The notes under the pieces are model-generated. The model was given only the letters and a program-made list of their open reading frames with translations, searched no databases and was not told the origin of the DNA. A program made the translations under genes and the position numbers. Shown here one piece after another: positions 1 to 7,767 of a stretch of DNA of 64,000 nucleotides. Source of the stretch: Acidobacteriota bacterium. GTDB taxonomy: Bacteria; Acidobacteriota; Terriglobia; Bryobacterales; Bryobacteraceae. The DNA lies in assembly GCA_947470805.1 (NCBI GenBank), contig CANIVU010000012.1:62001-126000 (forward strand), read 5' to 3'. The first letter of the stretch is position 1, and the number at the start of each line of letters is the position of its first letter.

Positions 1-542
1 AGGATGTAGACGCCGGCGCCGGTGGCCATGTTGATAAAGAGGAATTTGGCGGCTTTGGAGGCGGATTGGCCAGCCTTATGGATTTCGGCGGCGGCGACGG
101 ATTCGGGGAACGGGAGGTCGTCGTCTTCGACCATGACGCGGCGGACGAGGGAGACGAAGAGGACGCCGAGGACGCCGCCGACGAGCATGAGGGCGGTGGA
201 TTTCAGGTAGCCATGTTCGACGTCGAAGACGGGCCAGGCGCGGGAGATGACGAAGGCGGGGATGGTGAAGATGGCGCCGGCGGCGATGGATTCGCCGATC
301 GACCCGGCAGTGCGGGCGAGGTTCTCTTCGAGAATGGTTCCGCGTTTGAAGCGGAGCAGGGCCATGCCGATGACGGCGGCCGGGTAGGTGGCGGCGATTG
401 TGATGCCGGCCTTGAGCCCGAGATAGGCATTGGCGGCGCCAAGGATGACGCTCATCAGGAGGCCGAGACCGACGGCGAAGTAGGAGAACTCCGTCATTTT
501 GCGGTCGATCGGGACGTAGGGGACGTGTTTTTTCTGGCTCAC
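1..542 (-). CDS. OPT family oligopeptide transporter, N-terminal part
   Basis: The gene enters the window at base 1 and reads leftward, so only the first 180 codons are visible. I read it from a GTG at 542-540 preceded by AAGGAG about 9 bases upstream. The translation begins VSQKKHVPYVPIDRK and continues with NAYLGLKAGITIAATYPAAV, the conserved first membrane region of prokaryotic OPT transporters; further hydrophobic stretches and an acidic loop (VEDDDLPFPES) follow. The family imports peptides or metal-chelate-like substrates across the inner membrane by a proton gradient; the substrate here is unknown. It diverges from the dehydrogenase at 615 with 72 bases between. The family call is secure; the C-terminal half lies outside the window. 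Confidence 0.85.
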   Translation of the reverse strand, partial: MSQKKHVPYVPIDRKMTEFSYFAVGLGLLMSVILGAANAYLGLKAGITIAATYPAAVIGMALLRFKRGTILEENLARTAGSIGESIAAGAIFTIPAFVISRAWPVFDVEHGYLKSTALMLVGGVLGVLFVSLVRRVMVEDDDLPFPESVAAAEIHKAGQSASKAAKFLFINMATGAGVYI

Positions 543-614
543 GAGGAAGGCTCCTTGGGGCGGTTACCGGGAACGAGGTACATTCTAGCGCGGCTTCGAT
601 ACAATCGTGGAGAA

Positions 615-1364
615 ATGACTACACCTTTTCGTCAGGATGGCCGGGTCGCGATGGTGACCGGCGGTGCAAGTGGTATCGGGGAGGCGACCAGTCGCGTGTT
701 TGCGGCGGCGGGCGCGACGGTGCTGATTGCCGATATTGATATGGCGCGGGCCGAGAAGTTGGCCGCGGAGTTGCCTGGAGCTCGGGCGGTACGGTGCGAC
801 GTCACCGATGAGGCTGGGATCCGGGACTTGTTTGCCGGCCTGGAAGGGTTGGACGTTCTGGTGAACAATGCCGGAATTGGGTTGGTTGGCACGGTGGAAG
901 ATACCGAGACGGCCGATTTTGAGCGGCTGATGCGGGTGAACGTGACGGGGCCGTTCCTGGTGACCAAATATGCGATGCCGCATTTGTTGAAGTCGTCGGG
1001 ACGGATTGTGAATATTGGGAGCGTGGCGGGGCTGATTGGGGTGAAGAAGCGGTTTGCCTATTGCGCGACGAAGGGTGCCGTTGTGGCGATGACGCGGCAG
1101 TTGGCGGTGGACTATCCGACGCAGATCCGGGTGAATTGTGTTTGCCCGGGGACGGTGGATTCGCCGTTTGTGGAAGGGTATTTGGAGAAGTACCACAAGC
1201 ATGAGAAGGAAAAAGTCCGGGCGGAGCTGAATCAGCGGCAGCCGATCGGGCGATTGGGCAAGCCGGAAGAGATTGCGAATCTGGCGCTGTACCTGTCTTC
1301 TGACGAGGCTGGATTTGTGAATGGGAGCGTGGTTTCGATCGACGGAGGGTGGACGGCTGCCTAG
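615..1364 (+). CDS. Short-chain dehydrogenase/reductase (SDR), DHRS6-like
   Basis: 249-residue classical SDR. Visible signatures are the cofactor loop TGGASGIG (residues 15-22), D40 at the end of the second strand (suggesting NAD preference), NNAG at 84-87, and the catalytic S136, Y149 and K153 (YCATK). The stretch around residue 175 (NCVCPGTVDSP) and the end (IDGGW) resemble the DHRS6/2-keto-3-deoxy-fuconate dehydrogenase branch, so oxidation of a sugar-acid or hydroxy-acid is a reasonable guess, but substrate cannot be read from sequence. Start chosen at ATG 615 because the upstream part of the open frame is antisense to the OPT gene and lacks SDR features; GGAGA lies just before the ATG. 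Possible -10 TACAAT at 600-605. Confidence 0.85.
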   Translation: MTTPFRQDGRVAMVTGGASGIGEATSRVFAAAGATVLIADIDMARAEKLAAELPGARAVRCDVTDEAGIRDLFAGLEGLDVLVNNAGIGLVGTVEDTETADFERLMRVNVTGPFLVTKYAMPHLLKSSGRIVNIGSVAGLIGVKKRFAYCATKGAVVAMTRQLAVDYPTQIRVNCVCPGTVDSPFVEGYLEKYHKHEKEKVRAELNQRQPIGRLGKPEEIANLALYLSSDEAGFVNGSVVSIDGGWTAA

Positions 1365-1468
1365 GTTTATCCTGGTAACCCGAGTATCCTCCTAATGGTG
1401 GGCGCAAGTGGCGTCGATACAATAGGTAAGCGGCGCCACTGCGAAGTAGTTTCTAGGTCGTTTTTTGA

Positions 1469-1498
1469 TTGACTACTAGTACTGGAGTCGGTCAAAAT
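1469..1498 (+). promoter_or_regulatory. Candidate sigma-70 promoter for the transpeptidase gene
   Basis: TTGACT at 1469-1474 and CAAAAT at 1493-1498 are separated by 18 bases, about 80 bases before the chosen start at 1580. Match is 5/6 and 4/6 to consensus. Prediction only; a second -10-like TACAAT sits at 1416-1421. Confidence 0.35.
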
Positions 1499-1579
1499 AG
1501 CAGGCAACAAGACACAGGGTTCGTAGTACGAATGGGCGGGTCTCAAGTCCGGAACAATGCAAGGAAGGATTTTGTTTTG

Positions 1580-2806
1580 ATGACAGATTTGAGTGTTCTC
1601 ACGGCGCGCTGGCGGATGGTACTTGCTGGATTGGTTTTTTTGCTTTTCGCGATTCCCGCGCTGGCGATTCCTTCCAAAAAGCAGCCGGTTCGGAAGAAGA
1701 CTGCTGTCACGTCGAAAACGACGAAGGCGGTGGTGAAGACGGCGGCGGCGACCAAACGGGCTCCCGCGGTTGCGTCGAAGAAGCGCGCTTTGGCGCGTAC
1801 CCGGACTGGACGGGCTGGCACGGTATCCGGCGGACCTTGGAAAGAACCCACCTTTGCTGACTCCACGAAGGGAGACGATATCGCCGGGGAGGACCTGACG
1901 ATTCGCCAGGCCGCGGTGAACGCTCTTGGGCCGTATAACGGAAGTGTTGTGGTTGCGGACCCGAAAACGGGACGGATTTTGACGATTGTGAACCAGAAGC
2001 TGGCTTTGGGTAGTGGGTTTCAGCCTTGTTCGACGATCAAGTTAGTGTGCGCGCTCGCTGGATTGCATGAGGGCGTTGTGGACCGGGAGACTCAGATTCG
2101 TCTGGGGCGGCGGACTACGATTGATTTGACGACGGCACTGGCGACTTCGAACAACTACTACTTTGCGAAGGTCGGTGAGCAGCTCGGTTTTGAGAAGGTC
2201 CATTCGTACGCCAAGCAATTGGGTTTGGGTGAGCGGGCCGGATTGGGCATTGATGGGGAAAGCCCCGGTTCTTTGACCGAAGCGCCTCCGAAGTTTGGCG
2301 GAGTGGGCATGATGACCAGTTTCGGCGAGGGCATTCAGTTGACGGCGCTGCAACTGGCGTCGTTGCTGTCGACGATTGCCAACGGCGGAACGATGTACCA
2401 CCTGCAATATCCGCGTTCCACCGACGAACTTCGACGGTTCCAGCCGCGTGTGAAGCGTCAGTTGGATTTTGGGAACGAGATTCCGGAGATCAAGCCGGGG
2501 ATGATGGGTGCCGTTGAGTTCGGCACGGCCCGGCGTGCACACTACGACCCGAATGAACCGATCCTGGGCAAGACCGGAACTTGTACGGACCGCGCGACGC
2601 CGACTCATCTGGGATGGTTCGGCAGCTTCAATGAAGTCGGGAACAACAAGCTGGTTGTGGTTGTTCTGTTGACTGGCGGCAAGGCTGTGAACGGTCCTGT
2701 GGCGGCCCAGATCGCCGGTGGTGTGTATAAGAACCTATCCGGTCAGCAGTTCTTCGCGGCTGGCCGGAGTCTGGCGCCTAAGGCGATTGCCTCGCCGAAC
2801 GATTAA
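1580..2806 (+). CDS. Penicillin-binding protein, transpeptidase domain
   Basis: 408 residues. A signal/anchor segment (about residues 12-30) is followed by a Lys/Ala/Thr-rich linker (31-85, many K and R) and a single transpeptidase domain carrying all three active-site motifs: S151-TIK154, S190-N-N192 and K331-TGT334. This predicts a periplasmic D,D-transpeptidase or related serine acyl enzyme acting on peptidoglycan, anchored in the inner membrane. It is shorter than bifunctional or class B PBPs and lacks a recognisable dimerisation domain, so it could also be a PBP-like sensor or class D-like acylase. Start ATG 1580 is chosen because AAGGAAGGA lies at 1561-1569 and the signal segment begins straight after; an earlier in-frame start adds 37 unsupported residues. 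The basic linker may bind wall polymers (inference). Confidence 0.85.
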   Translation: MTDLSVLTARWRMVLAGLVFLLFAIPALAIPSKKQPVRKKTAVTSKTTKAVVKTAAATKRAPAVASKKRALARTRTGRAGTVSGGPWKEPTFADSTKGDDIAGEDLTIRQAAVNALGPYNGSVVVADPKTGRILTIVNQKLALGSGFQPCSTIKLVCALAGLHEGVVDRETQIRLGRRTTIDLTTALATSNNYYFAKVGEQLGFEKVHSYAKQLGLGERAGLGIDGESPGSLTEAPPKFGGVGMMTSFGEGIQLTALQLASLLSTIANGGTMYHLQYPRSTDELRRFQPRVKRQLDFGNEIPEIKPGMMGAVEFGTARRAHYDPNEPILGKTGTCTDRATPTHLGWFGSFNEVGNNKLVVVVLLTGGKAVNGPVAAQIAGGVYKNLSGQQFFAAGRSLAPKAIASPND

Positions 2807-2958
2807 GGTGTTTTGTAACAAACAGATTTTTTTCGTTTGGCGTGCAACGATTTTTCGAGTTTTGTCGCTTTAATAAGTAACGGGAACCTAAGTCCCGTCA
2901 CTAAACCGACAAGACTGCGATTCACGCTGACTTGCTAGACGAAATAAGATACTGCGCC

Positions 2959-3003
2959 CCGCCGGCCAGGAGCGAGACTCTCCTGACCGGCGGATCTATT
3001 TTT
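2959..3003 (+). terminator. Rho-independent terminator downstream of the transpeptidase gene
   Basis: Arms 2959-2972 and 2980-2993 pair at 13 of 14 positions (CCGCCGGCCAGGAG with its near complement), with a 7-base loop, then ATCTATTTTT. It works only on the plus strand. It lies 150 bases past the transpeptidase stop; a smaller hairpin (ACGGGA 2880-2885 / TCCCGT 2893-2898) sits in between, so the 2807-2993 stretch is either a long 3' UTR or a small RNA. Confidence 0.75.
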
Positions 3004-3014
3004 ACGGAGCCTTT

Positions 3015-4037
3015 TTAGGCTTCTGAAGGCGCTTCGCGGGGCGTTTGCGCGAGGCGGAGGGCGATGGCCTCTTTGAGCTCTTCCAGGCCTTCTCCGGTGG
3101 CGCTGGAGATCTTGTGGAACTCCAGTTTGTGCTTCTTGGCCAGTTTTTGAACGGCCTTGATGCGGGCGGGGTCCTGCGCGGCGTCGATTTTACTGGCGAC
3201 GACGATCATGGGCTTGGAGCCGAGTTCCTCGGAATAACTGGTGAGTTCGTTGCAAATGATATCGAAATCGCGGGCGGGATCGCGCCCGGTGATATCGCTG
3301 ACGTCCACCATGTGAATGAGCAAGCGAGTACGCTCGATGTGGCGCAGGAACTGCGTGCCGAGTCCGTGACCTTCGCTGGCGCCTTCGATGAGGCCCGGGA
3401 TATCGGCGACGACAAAGGTACGGTCTTCTGCCAACTGGACCACGCCCAGGTTCGGTTCGAGGGTGGTAAAGGGGTAATCGGCGATTTTGGGGCGAGCGGC
3501 GGAGATGCGGGAAATGAGCGTGGATTTCCCGGCATTGGGGAAACCGACCAATCCGACATCGGCCAGAAGCTTCAATTCCAGGCGCAACGTGAGTTCCGGG
3601 CCGGGGAAGCCGGGTTCGTGCTCTGTCGGCGTCTGGTGCCAAGGCTTGGCGTAGCGGGCATTGCCTTTGCCGCCCCGGCCGCCGCGGGCGACAATGTAAC
3701 GCTGGTTTGGCCCGCTCAAATCGAAAAGCTGCTCGTGGGTGTTCCAGTCGTAGATGACCGTTCCCACGGGGACCTTTACTTCGCGATCGTCGCCATCGGC
3801 ACCGGTCCGGTTGGAACCTTCCCCGTGGCCACCGCGCTCGGCCTTGTGTTCCGGGTTATAGCGAAGGTGGAGCAGCGTGTTGTAGTGTTCCGAGGAGACA
3901 ATGACCACGTCACCACCACGGCCGCCATCGCCCCCGGAGGGTCCACCTTTGGCGACGAACTTCTCGCGGCGGAAAGCGACGCAGCCATTGCCGCCATCGC
4001 CAGCCTTCACGTAGATCTTTACCTCATCGATAAACAT
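3015..4037 (-). CDS. obgE: GTPase Obg/CgtA
   Basis: 340 residues, the size of Obg without a C-terminal OCT extension. The Gly-rich N-terminal Obg fold spans about 1-158 ([26 protein letters not shown]). The G domain follows with G1 GFPNAGKS at 165-172, switch region [10 protein letters not shown]3 DIPG at 212-215 and G5 SSATGEG. The G4 motif, normally NKxD, reads SKID (282-285). Obg GTPases bind the large ribosomal subunit and affect ribosome maturation and growth control in the cytoplasm. The gene follows rplU-rpmA as in most bacteria, but a strong terminator lies between rpmA and this start, and no clear Shine-Dalgarno precedes the ATG at 4037. Confidence 0.97.
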   Translation of the reverse strand: MFIDEVKIYVKAGDGGNGCVAFRREKFVAKGGPSGGDGGRGGDVVIVSSEHYNTLLHLRYNPEHKAERGGHGEGSNRTGADGDDREVKVPVGTVIYDWNTHEQLFDLSGPNQRYIVARGGRGGKGNARYAKPWHQTPTEHEPGFPGPELTLRLELKLLADVGLVGFPNAGKSTLISRISAARPKIADYPFTTLEPNLGVVQLAEDRTFVVADIPGLIEGASEGHGLGTQFLRHIERTRLLIHMVDVSDITGRDPARDFDIICNELTSYSEELGSKPMIVVASKIDAAQDPARIKAVQKLAKKHKLEFHKISSATGEGLEELKEAIALRLAQTPREAPSEA

Positions 4038-4046
4038 AGGGAGATA

Positions 4047-4079
4047 CCAAAAAGAAAAGCCGCCGTTTTGCGGCGGCTT
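4047..4079 (-). terminator. Terminator between rpmA and obgE
   Basis: On the minus strand a 9-bp stem (4079-4071 with 4065-4057, AAGCCGCCG type) with a 5-base loop is followed by TTCTTTTT (4056-4049). The obgE start codon is only about 10 bases past the T-run, so this element either attenuates obgE or ends the ribosomal-protein transcript. Confidence 0.8.
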
Positions 4080-4106
4080 ACAAAAGGGACTTTCGGAGGA
4101 ATTCTA

Positions 4107-4367
4107 TTAGTTGGCGAGCGCCTGGATGGAGACAAACTTGCCCATCCGGCCGCGATCGCGGAAAACGACAGTGCCGGCGACGCGGGCGTAGAGAGTATCG
4201 TCGGAGCCGCGTCCGACGTTTTCCCCAGCCTTGTAGGGTGTCCCACGTTGCCGAATGATGATGGAGCCGCCGGTGACGATTTCGCCGGAGAAGCGCTTCA
4301 CGCCGAGCCGTTGCGCGTTGGAATCGCGCCCGTTTTTAGTAGAGCCTAAACCTTTTTTCGATGCCAT
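4107..4367 (-). CDS. rpmA: 50S ribosomal protein L27
   Basis: 86 residues, usual length. The sequence begins [20 protein letters not shown] and contains the family block [11 protein letters not shown] with the later VxFxD region ([14 protein letters not shown]). L27 sits near the peptidyl-transferase centre with its N-terminus reaching the tRNA ends. The start needs no N-terminal processing, unlike Firmicutes L27. The gene lies 12 bases downstream of rplU and is followed by an intrinsic terminator, so rplU-rpmA look like one transcript. Confidence 0.98.
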   Translation of the reverse strand: MASKKGLGSTKNGRDSNAQRLGVKRFSGEIVTGGSIIIRQRGTPYKAGENVGRGSDDTLYARVAGTVVFRDRGRMGKFVSIQALAN

Positions 4368-4379
4368 GACTGTGTGTCC

Positions 4380-4691
4380 TTACGCCTGAATCCCGGTGAC
4401 CATCACTTGCGTGTAGCCCTGACGGTGACCCTGGGTCTTTCTGTACTGCTTCTTCCGCTTGAACTTGAAGACGAGGACCTTTTCGGCGCGTCCGTGGTTT
4501 TCAATCTTGGCGTTGACCTTGGCGCCGGCGGCGTCCTGGCCAGTGGTGAGTTCGCCAGCGTCATTGACGACGGCGACGACTTTGTCGAACGTGATATCGG
4601 CGCCGGGTTCACCCACCAGCTTTTCGATCTTCAAAGATGTGCCGGGAGCAACGCGGTACTGCTTGCCGCCAGTTTCGATCACTGCGTACAT
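4380..4691 (-). CDS. rplU: 50S ribosomal protein L21
   Basis: 103 residues, beginning MYAVIETGGKQYRV and ending with the conserved block KKQYRKTQGHRQGYTQVMVTGI. The ATG at 4691 is chosen because it matches the universal L21 N-terminus and has AGAGG upstream; the frame stays open further upstream but that part has no L21 character. L21 binds 23S rRNA in the large subunit. The gene leads the rplU-rpmA pair. The 106 bases before it hold a short hairpin (GCGGA/TCCGC) but no feature I recognise as an L21 leader. Confidence 0.97.
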   Translation of the reverse strand: MYAVIETGGKQYRVAPGTSLKIEKLVGEPGADITFDKVVAVVNDAGELTTGQDAAGAKVNAKIENHGRAEKVLVFKFKRKKQYRKTQGHRQGYTQVMVTGIQA

Positions 4692-4797
4692 CGCTAACCT
4701 CTTCAGGTGTTCTATTGGATTCTTGTTACTTACGGGGGGCAGGAGGGGGGTAATGCACACCCTAAGCGCGTGCGGAACCAGTCCGCAACTATTAAGT

Positions 4798-5256
4798 CTA
4801 CCTATTTTTGGTGGATTTGGCAAGCCGGGCTGCCTGACGCAGCGGGCGAAGGCGTTCGCGACGGTCTTCGGCGGCATGGATTTCGCGTTCCGAGAGGCCG
4901 AAGTAGTGGCCGATTTCGTGCCAGACGGTATCGGTAACGATGCGTTCCAGTTCGGCGGCGTTGCGGGCCATCTCTTCGTGGGGGCGCTGGAAGATCCGGA
5001 TGCGGTCGGGCCCTTCGAGCATAGGATCGGAGGCGGAACGTTCGGTTACCGGCCGGCCTTCGTAGAGGCCGAGCAGGTCCGGCGAAGGACCGACGGGTTG
5101 CACAACGATGACGAGATTCCGCATGCGCGCACGGAAGCGGCCGGGAATATTGGCGACGGCGCGTTCCACAATCGCGTCGAAGGGTTTGGGTGCGAGCCGT
5201 AGGGGCACTTTGTCAGAATAGAGAGTGTGCGCATCGATGCGCAATGCTCTCTTCAT
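4798..5256 (-). CDS. Zincin-like metallopeptidase family protein
   Basis: About 152 residues with [12 protein letters not shown] near the C-terminus: an HExxH zinc-protease signature followed by a downstream Glu as in the small bacterial metallopeptidase-like family (PF06262 type). Preceding text ([26 protein letters not shown]) matches that family's order. No signal peptide is seen, so it is probably cytoplasmic; substrate unknown. Two starts compete: ATG 5256 (GGGAG upstream) and GTG 5208, which fits the usual short family N-terminus and would leave a palindromic 56-base promoter region before the divergent ferredoxin. I annotate the longer form because of its better ribosome-binding site. 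Confidence 0.8.
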   Translation of the reverse strand: MKRALRIDAHTLYSDKVPLRLAPKPFDAIVERAVANIPGRFRARMRNLVIVVQPVGPSPDLLGLYEGRPVTERSASDPMLEGPDRIRIFQRPHEEMARNAAELERIVTDTVWHEIGHYFGLSEREIHAAEDRRERLRPLRQAARLAKSTKNR

Positions 5257-5261
5257 ATTCT
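5215..5261. promoter_or_regulatory. Symmetric divergent promoter/operator with perfect 16-bp palindrome
   Basis: The core TGCGCATCGATGCGCA (5228-5243) is a perfect palindrome. It is flanked by GAGAG (5221-5225) and CTCTC (5247-5251), and further out by AGAATA (5215-5220) and TATTCT (5256-5261), that is, a -10-like TATTCT reading outward on each side. The plus TATTCT ends 3 bases before ATG 5265 and the minus one 6 bases before GTG 5208. The symmetry suggests one dimeric regulator sitting between two face-out promoters, possibly giving near-leaderless mRNAs. Prediction from symmetry only. Confidence 0.45.
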
Positions 5262-5264
5262 CCC

Positions 5265-5645
5265 ATGAACGATCCAACCTCATTGCCGACCGTGGCGGCC
5301 AATCTCGGGATTGGTAAGCTGACCCGACATATCTTCCTCTGCGCCGATCAGACGAAGCCGAAGTGCGCGGGGAAGGAGGAGTCCAACGAGGTTTGGGAAC
5401 ATCTGAAAAAGCGCATCGCCGGGGCGGGGCTGATGTCCGGTGCCAACTGCGCGTTCCGCACGAAGGCGAACTGCTTGCGCGTCTGTGAGCAGGGTCCGAT
5501 TGCGGTGGTCTATCCGGAGGGCACCTGGTACCACTCGGTGACGAAGGACGTGGCTGATCGGATTGTGGACGAGCATCTGGTGGGCGGGACGCCGGTGGCG
5601 GAGTTTGTCTTCGCGGTTAACCCCCTGCGCGGGAGCGGCGAGTAG
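5265..5645 (+). CDS. Thioredoxin-like [2Fe-2S] ferredoxin
   Basis: 126 residues. Cysteines C26, C34, C70 and C74 have the spacing of thioredoxin-fold [2Fe-2S] ferredoxins (CxxxxxxxC ... CxxxC); an extra C62 is present. The blocks [13 protein letters not shown] and [16 protein letters not shown] are typical, as is a C-terminal VDEHLVGG. Such proteins carry electrons in the cytoplasm or, in larger complexes, in hydrogenases and NADH dehydrogenase; here it is free-standing. No Shine-Dalgarno is visible before ATG 5265, which together with the adjacent TATTCT suggests a leaderless or near-leaderless message. It is 8 bases upstream of cmk and on the same strand. Confidence 0.85.
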   Translation: MNDPTSLPTVAANLGIGKLTRHIFLCADQTKPKCAGKEESNEVWEHLKKRIAGAGLMSGANCAFRTKANCLRVCEQGPIAVVYPEGTWYHSVTKDVADRIVDEHLVGGTPVAEFVFAVNPLRGSGE

Positions 5646-5653
5646 CCACTCTT

Positions 5654-6322
5654 ATGGAAAAACGAATCATTGTTGCGATTGATGGGCCGGCCGGGGCGGG
5701 CAAGAGCACGGTGGCCAAAGCCGTGGCGGAGCGGATGGGTTTTCTGCACGTCGACAGCGGGGCGATGTACCGGGCTGTGGCGCTGTGGGCGGTGGAGAAC
5801 GGGATTGACCCCAGCGACGATCACAAGCTGGTGCCGTTGGCGGAGAGCGCGGAGATATTGTTGACGGGCGGGCGGGTTTCGTTGAACGGCCGTGATGTGA
5901 CGGCGGAGATCCGGCAGCCGGTCGTATCGCAGGCGGCATCGCGGGTGTCGGCGATTCCGGGCGTGCGCCGGGAGTTGGTGCTGAAGCAGCAGGAGTACGC
6001 GGCTGAGGCGAGCGTGGTGATGGAAGGCCGGGATATTGGCACGGTGGTTTATCCGCGGGCGCAGGTAAAGATCTATCTGGATGCCAGTCCGGAGGTGCGG
6101 GCGCGGCGGCGGGTGGAGGAACTGGGCGGCGATTACGATCAGGTATTGCGGGACATTCGCGAGCGGGACGACCGCGATGCGACGCGTGCCGATTCCCCGT
6201 TGCGGCAGGCCGAGGACGCGATCTATCTGGACACGAGCGCGCTGAACGAAGAGGGCGTGATTCTGGCCGTGCTGCGGATTGTGCGGGAGAAGACTTCGAA
6301 CGGAAAGGGAGTAACGAGTTGA
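5654..6322 (+). CDS. cmk: Cytidylate kinase
   Basis: 222 residues, usual length. P-loop GPAGAGKST at 11-19, the CMP-binding DSGAMYRA block, GRDIGTVV and a basic RRRVEEL lid are all visible. It phosphorylates CMP/dCMP with ATP in the cytoplasm. It begins 8 bases after the ferredoxin stop and its TGA overlaps the proposed TTG start of the aspartate kinase, so these genes are probably cotranscribed and the last two translationally coupled. Confidence 0.97.
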   Translation: MEKRIIVAIDGPAGAGKSTVAKAVAERMGFLHVDSGAMYRAVALWAVENGIDPSDDHKLVPLAESAEILLTGGRVSLNGRDVTAEIRQPVVSQAASRVSAIPGVRRELVLKQQEYAAEASVVMEGRDIGTVVYPRAQVKIYLDASPEVRARRRVEELGGDYDQVLRDIRERDDRDATRADSPLRQAEDAIYLDTSALNEEGVILAVLRIVREKTSNGKGVTS

Positions 6323-7737
6323 GCAATTCGATCGTGATGAAGTTCGGTGGCACGTCCATGGGGAGTGCCGAGCGGATCCGTGTTTCGGCGGGGATTGCGG
6401 CCGCCGAGAGAGCCAATCGGCCGGTGGCGATTGTGGTTTCGGCGATGTCGAAGGTGACGGACCTGTTGTTGGAGACGCTGCGACAGGCGGAAAATGGGAA
6501 CCGCGCGGCGGTGGATGCCAATGTCGCCGGGTTGCGGGAACGCCACGAGACGACGGCGCGCGAGTTGCTGACTTCGCCCGATGCGGTGGTGGCGGGCATT
6601 GGCGTTCTGGTCGGCGAATTTGAGCGGATTGCGCAAGGCATGTTGCTGCTTGGCGACCGGCCGCCGCGGTCGGTGGATGAGGCCGTCGCGATCGGCGAAC
6701 GGCTGACGGCGTTAATCATTGCGGCTTACCTGACGGAAACCGGGACGCCGGCCGAGGCGGTGAACGCAGCGCAGGTTGTTGTGACCGATTCGGTGTTTGG
6801 CAACGCGACGCCGATTATGAGCGCGACGCGGGTGCGGGCGGCGGAGGTGATTTTGCCGTTGCTGGCGGCGGGGAAGATCGCCGTGATGACGGGGTTCAAC
6901 GGTGCGACCGCCGATGGCAAGCCGACGACTCTGGGGCGGGGCGGCTCCGATTTCTCCGCGTCGATTCTGGCGAGCGCGGTGGATGCGGAAGAGCTTTGGA
7001 TCTGGACCGACGTCGATGGCATCATGACGGCCGACCCGCGGCTGGTGAAAGACGCGCGGGTGCTGGACGAAGTGACCTACGCGGAGGCGGCGGAGCTGGC
7101 CTACAACGGCGCGAAAGTGCTGCATCCGCGGACGCTGGCGCCGCTGGTGGAAAAGAAGATTCCGGTCTGGAGCAAGAACTCTTTCAACCTGGCCGCGCCG
7201 GGGACGCACATCGTTCCGGCGTTGCGCGACGACGAGCCGCGCGGGGCGCGGGCGGTGACTTCGATGGCGAATGTGGCGCTGGTGTCGGTGGAGCCGGCCT
7301 CGGCGGCGATCAGCGGGACGCGTGTGATGGCGCGGGCGCTGGACGCCTTGGACATTGTGAACGCGGAAGTGTTGACGCTGTCGAGCTCGTCGTACCGGCA
7401 GAGCTTCTGCTTCCTTGTCCGGAAGGACGAGTTACCCGGCGTGTTGAAGGGCCTGGAAGAGGCACTGGCGCTGGAGATGGAGCACGGGTATGTGAAGCCG
7501 TTCGAGATCGACGAAAACGTCGGGCTGCTGGCGGTGGTTGGCGAAGGGATGCGCGGCGTGCCTGGGCTGGCGGGACGTGTGTTTACCGCCGTTTCGAAGG
7601 AAGGGATCAGCATTATTGCTATCGCGCAGGGCTCGAGCGAATTGACCATCAATCTGGTGGTCAGCCGCGACGGGCTGGAGCGGGCGGTGAAGGCGATTCA
7701 CGCCGAGTGTGGGTTGGGCCGTTCGGCGGAGTCGTAG
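6319..7737 (+). CDS. lysC: Aspartate kinase
   Basis: About 472 residues. The N-terminal catalytic part starts VMKFGGTSMGSAERIR and contains the later GFNGATADGKPTTLGRGGSD block of aspartokinases; the C-terminal third holds two ACT-type regulatory domains (VSVEPASAAISGTRVM and LLAVVGEGMRGVPGLAGRVF regions). It makes aspartyl phosphate, the first step to Lys, Thr and Met, with feedback control expected through the ACT domains. Start: TTG 6319 overlaps the cmk stop and has GGAAAGGGAG just upstream; ATG 6337 is an alternative giving a protein beginning MKFGGTS. The sequence resembles the ThrA/mono-functional type, so the gene symbol is by function, not orthology. Confidence 0.92.
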   Translation: MSNSIVMKFGGTSMGSAERIRVSAGIAAAERANRPVAIVVSAMSKVTDLLLETLRQAENGNRAAVDANVAGLRERHETTARELLTSPDAVVAGIGVLVGEFERIAQGMLLLGDRPPRSVDEAVAIGERLTALIIAAYLTETGTPAEAVNAAQVVVTDSVFGNATPIMSATRVRAAEVILPLLAAGKIAVMTGFNGATADGKPTTLGRGGSDFSASILASAVDAEELWIWTDVDGIMTADPRLVKDARVLDEVTYAEAAELAYNGAKVLHPRTLAPLVEKKIPVWSKNSFNLAAPGTHIVPALRDDEPRGARAVTSMANVALVSVEPASAAISGTRVMARALDALDIVNAEVLTLSSSSYRQSFCFLVRKDELPGVLKGLEEALALEMEHGYVKPFEIDENVGLLAVVGEGMRGVPGLAGRVFTAVSKEGISIIAIAQGSSELTINLVVSRDGLERAVKAIHAECGLGRSAES

Positions 7738-7745
7738 GAATTAGG

Positions 7746-7767
7746 GCGGCGGGCGATCACCCGCCGC
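7746..7767. terminator. Hairpin between converging genes
   Basis: GCGGCGGG (7746-7753) pairs perfectly with CCCGCCGC (7760-7767) around a 6-base loop, in the 30-base gap between the lysC stop and the stop of the minus-strand kinase. There is no real T-run on either side, so termination efficiency is uncertain. Confidence 0.5.

Noticed and set aside
4692-4797. L21 leader regulatory RNA
   Set aside because: Only one short hairpin is seen; it does not match the known leader layout I recall.
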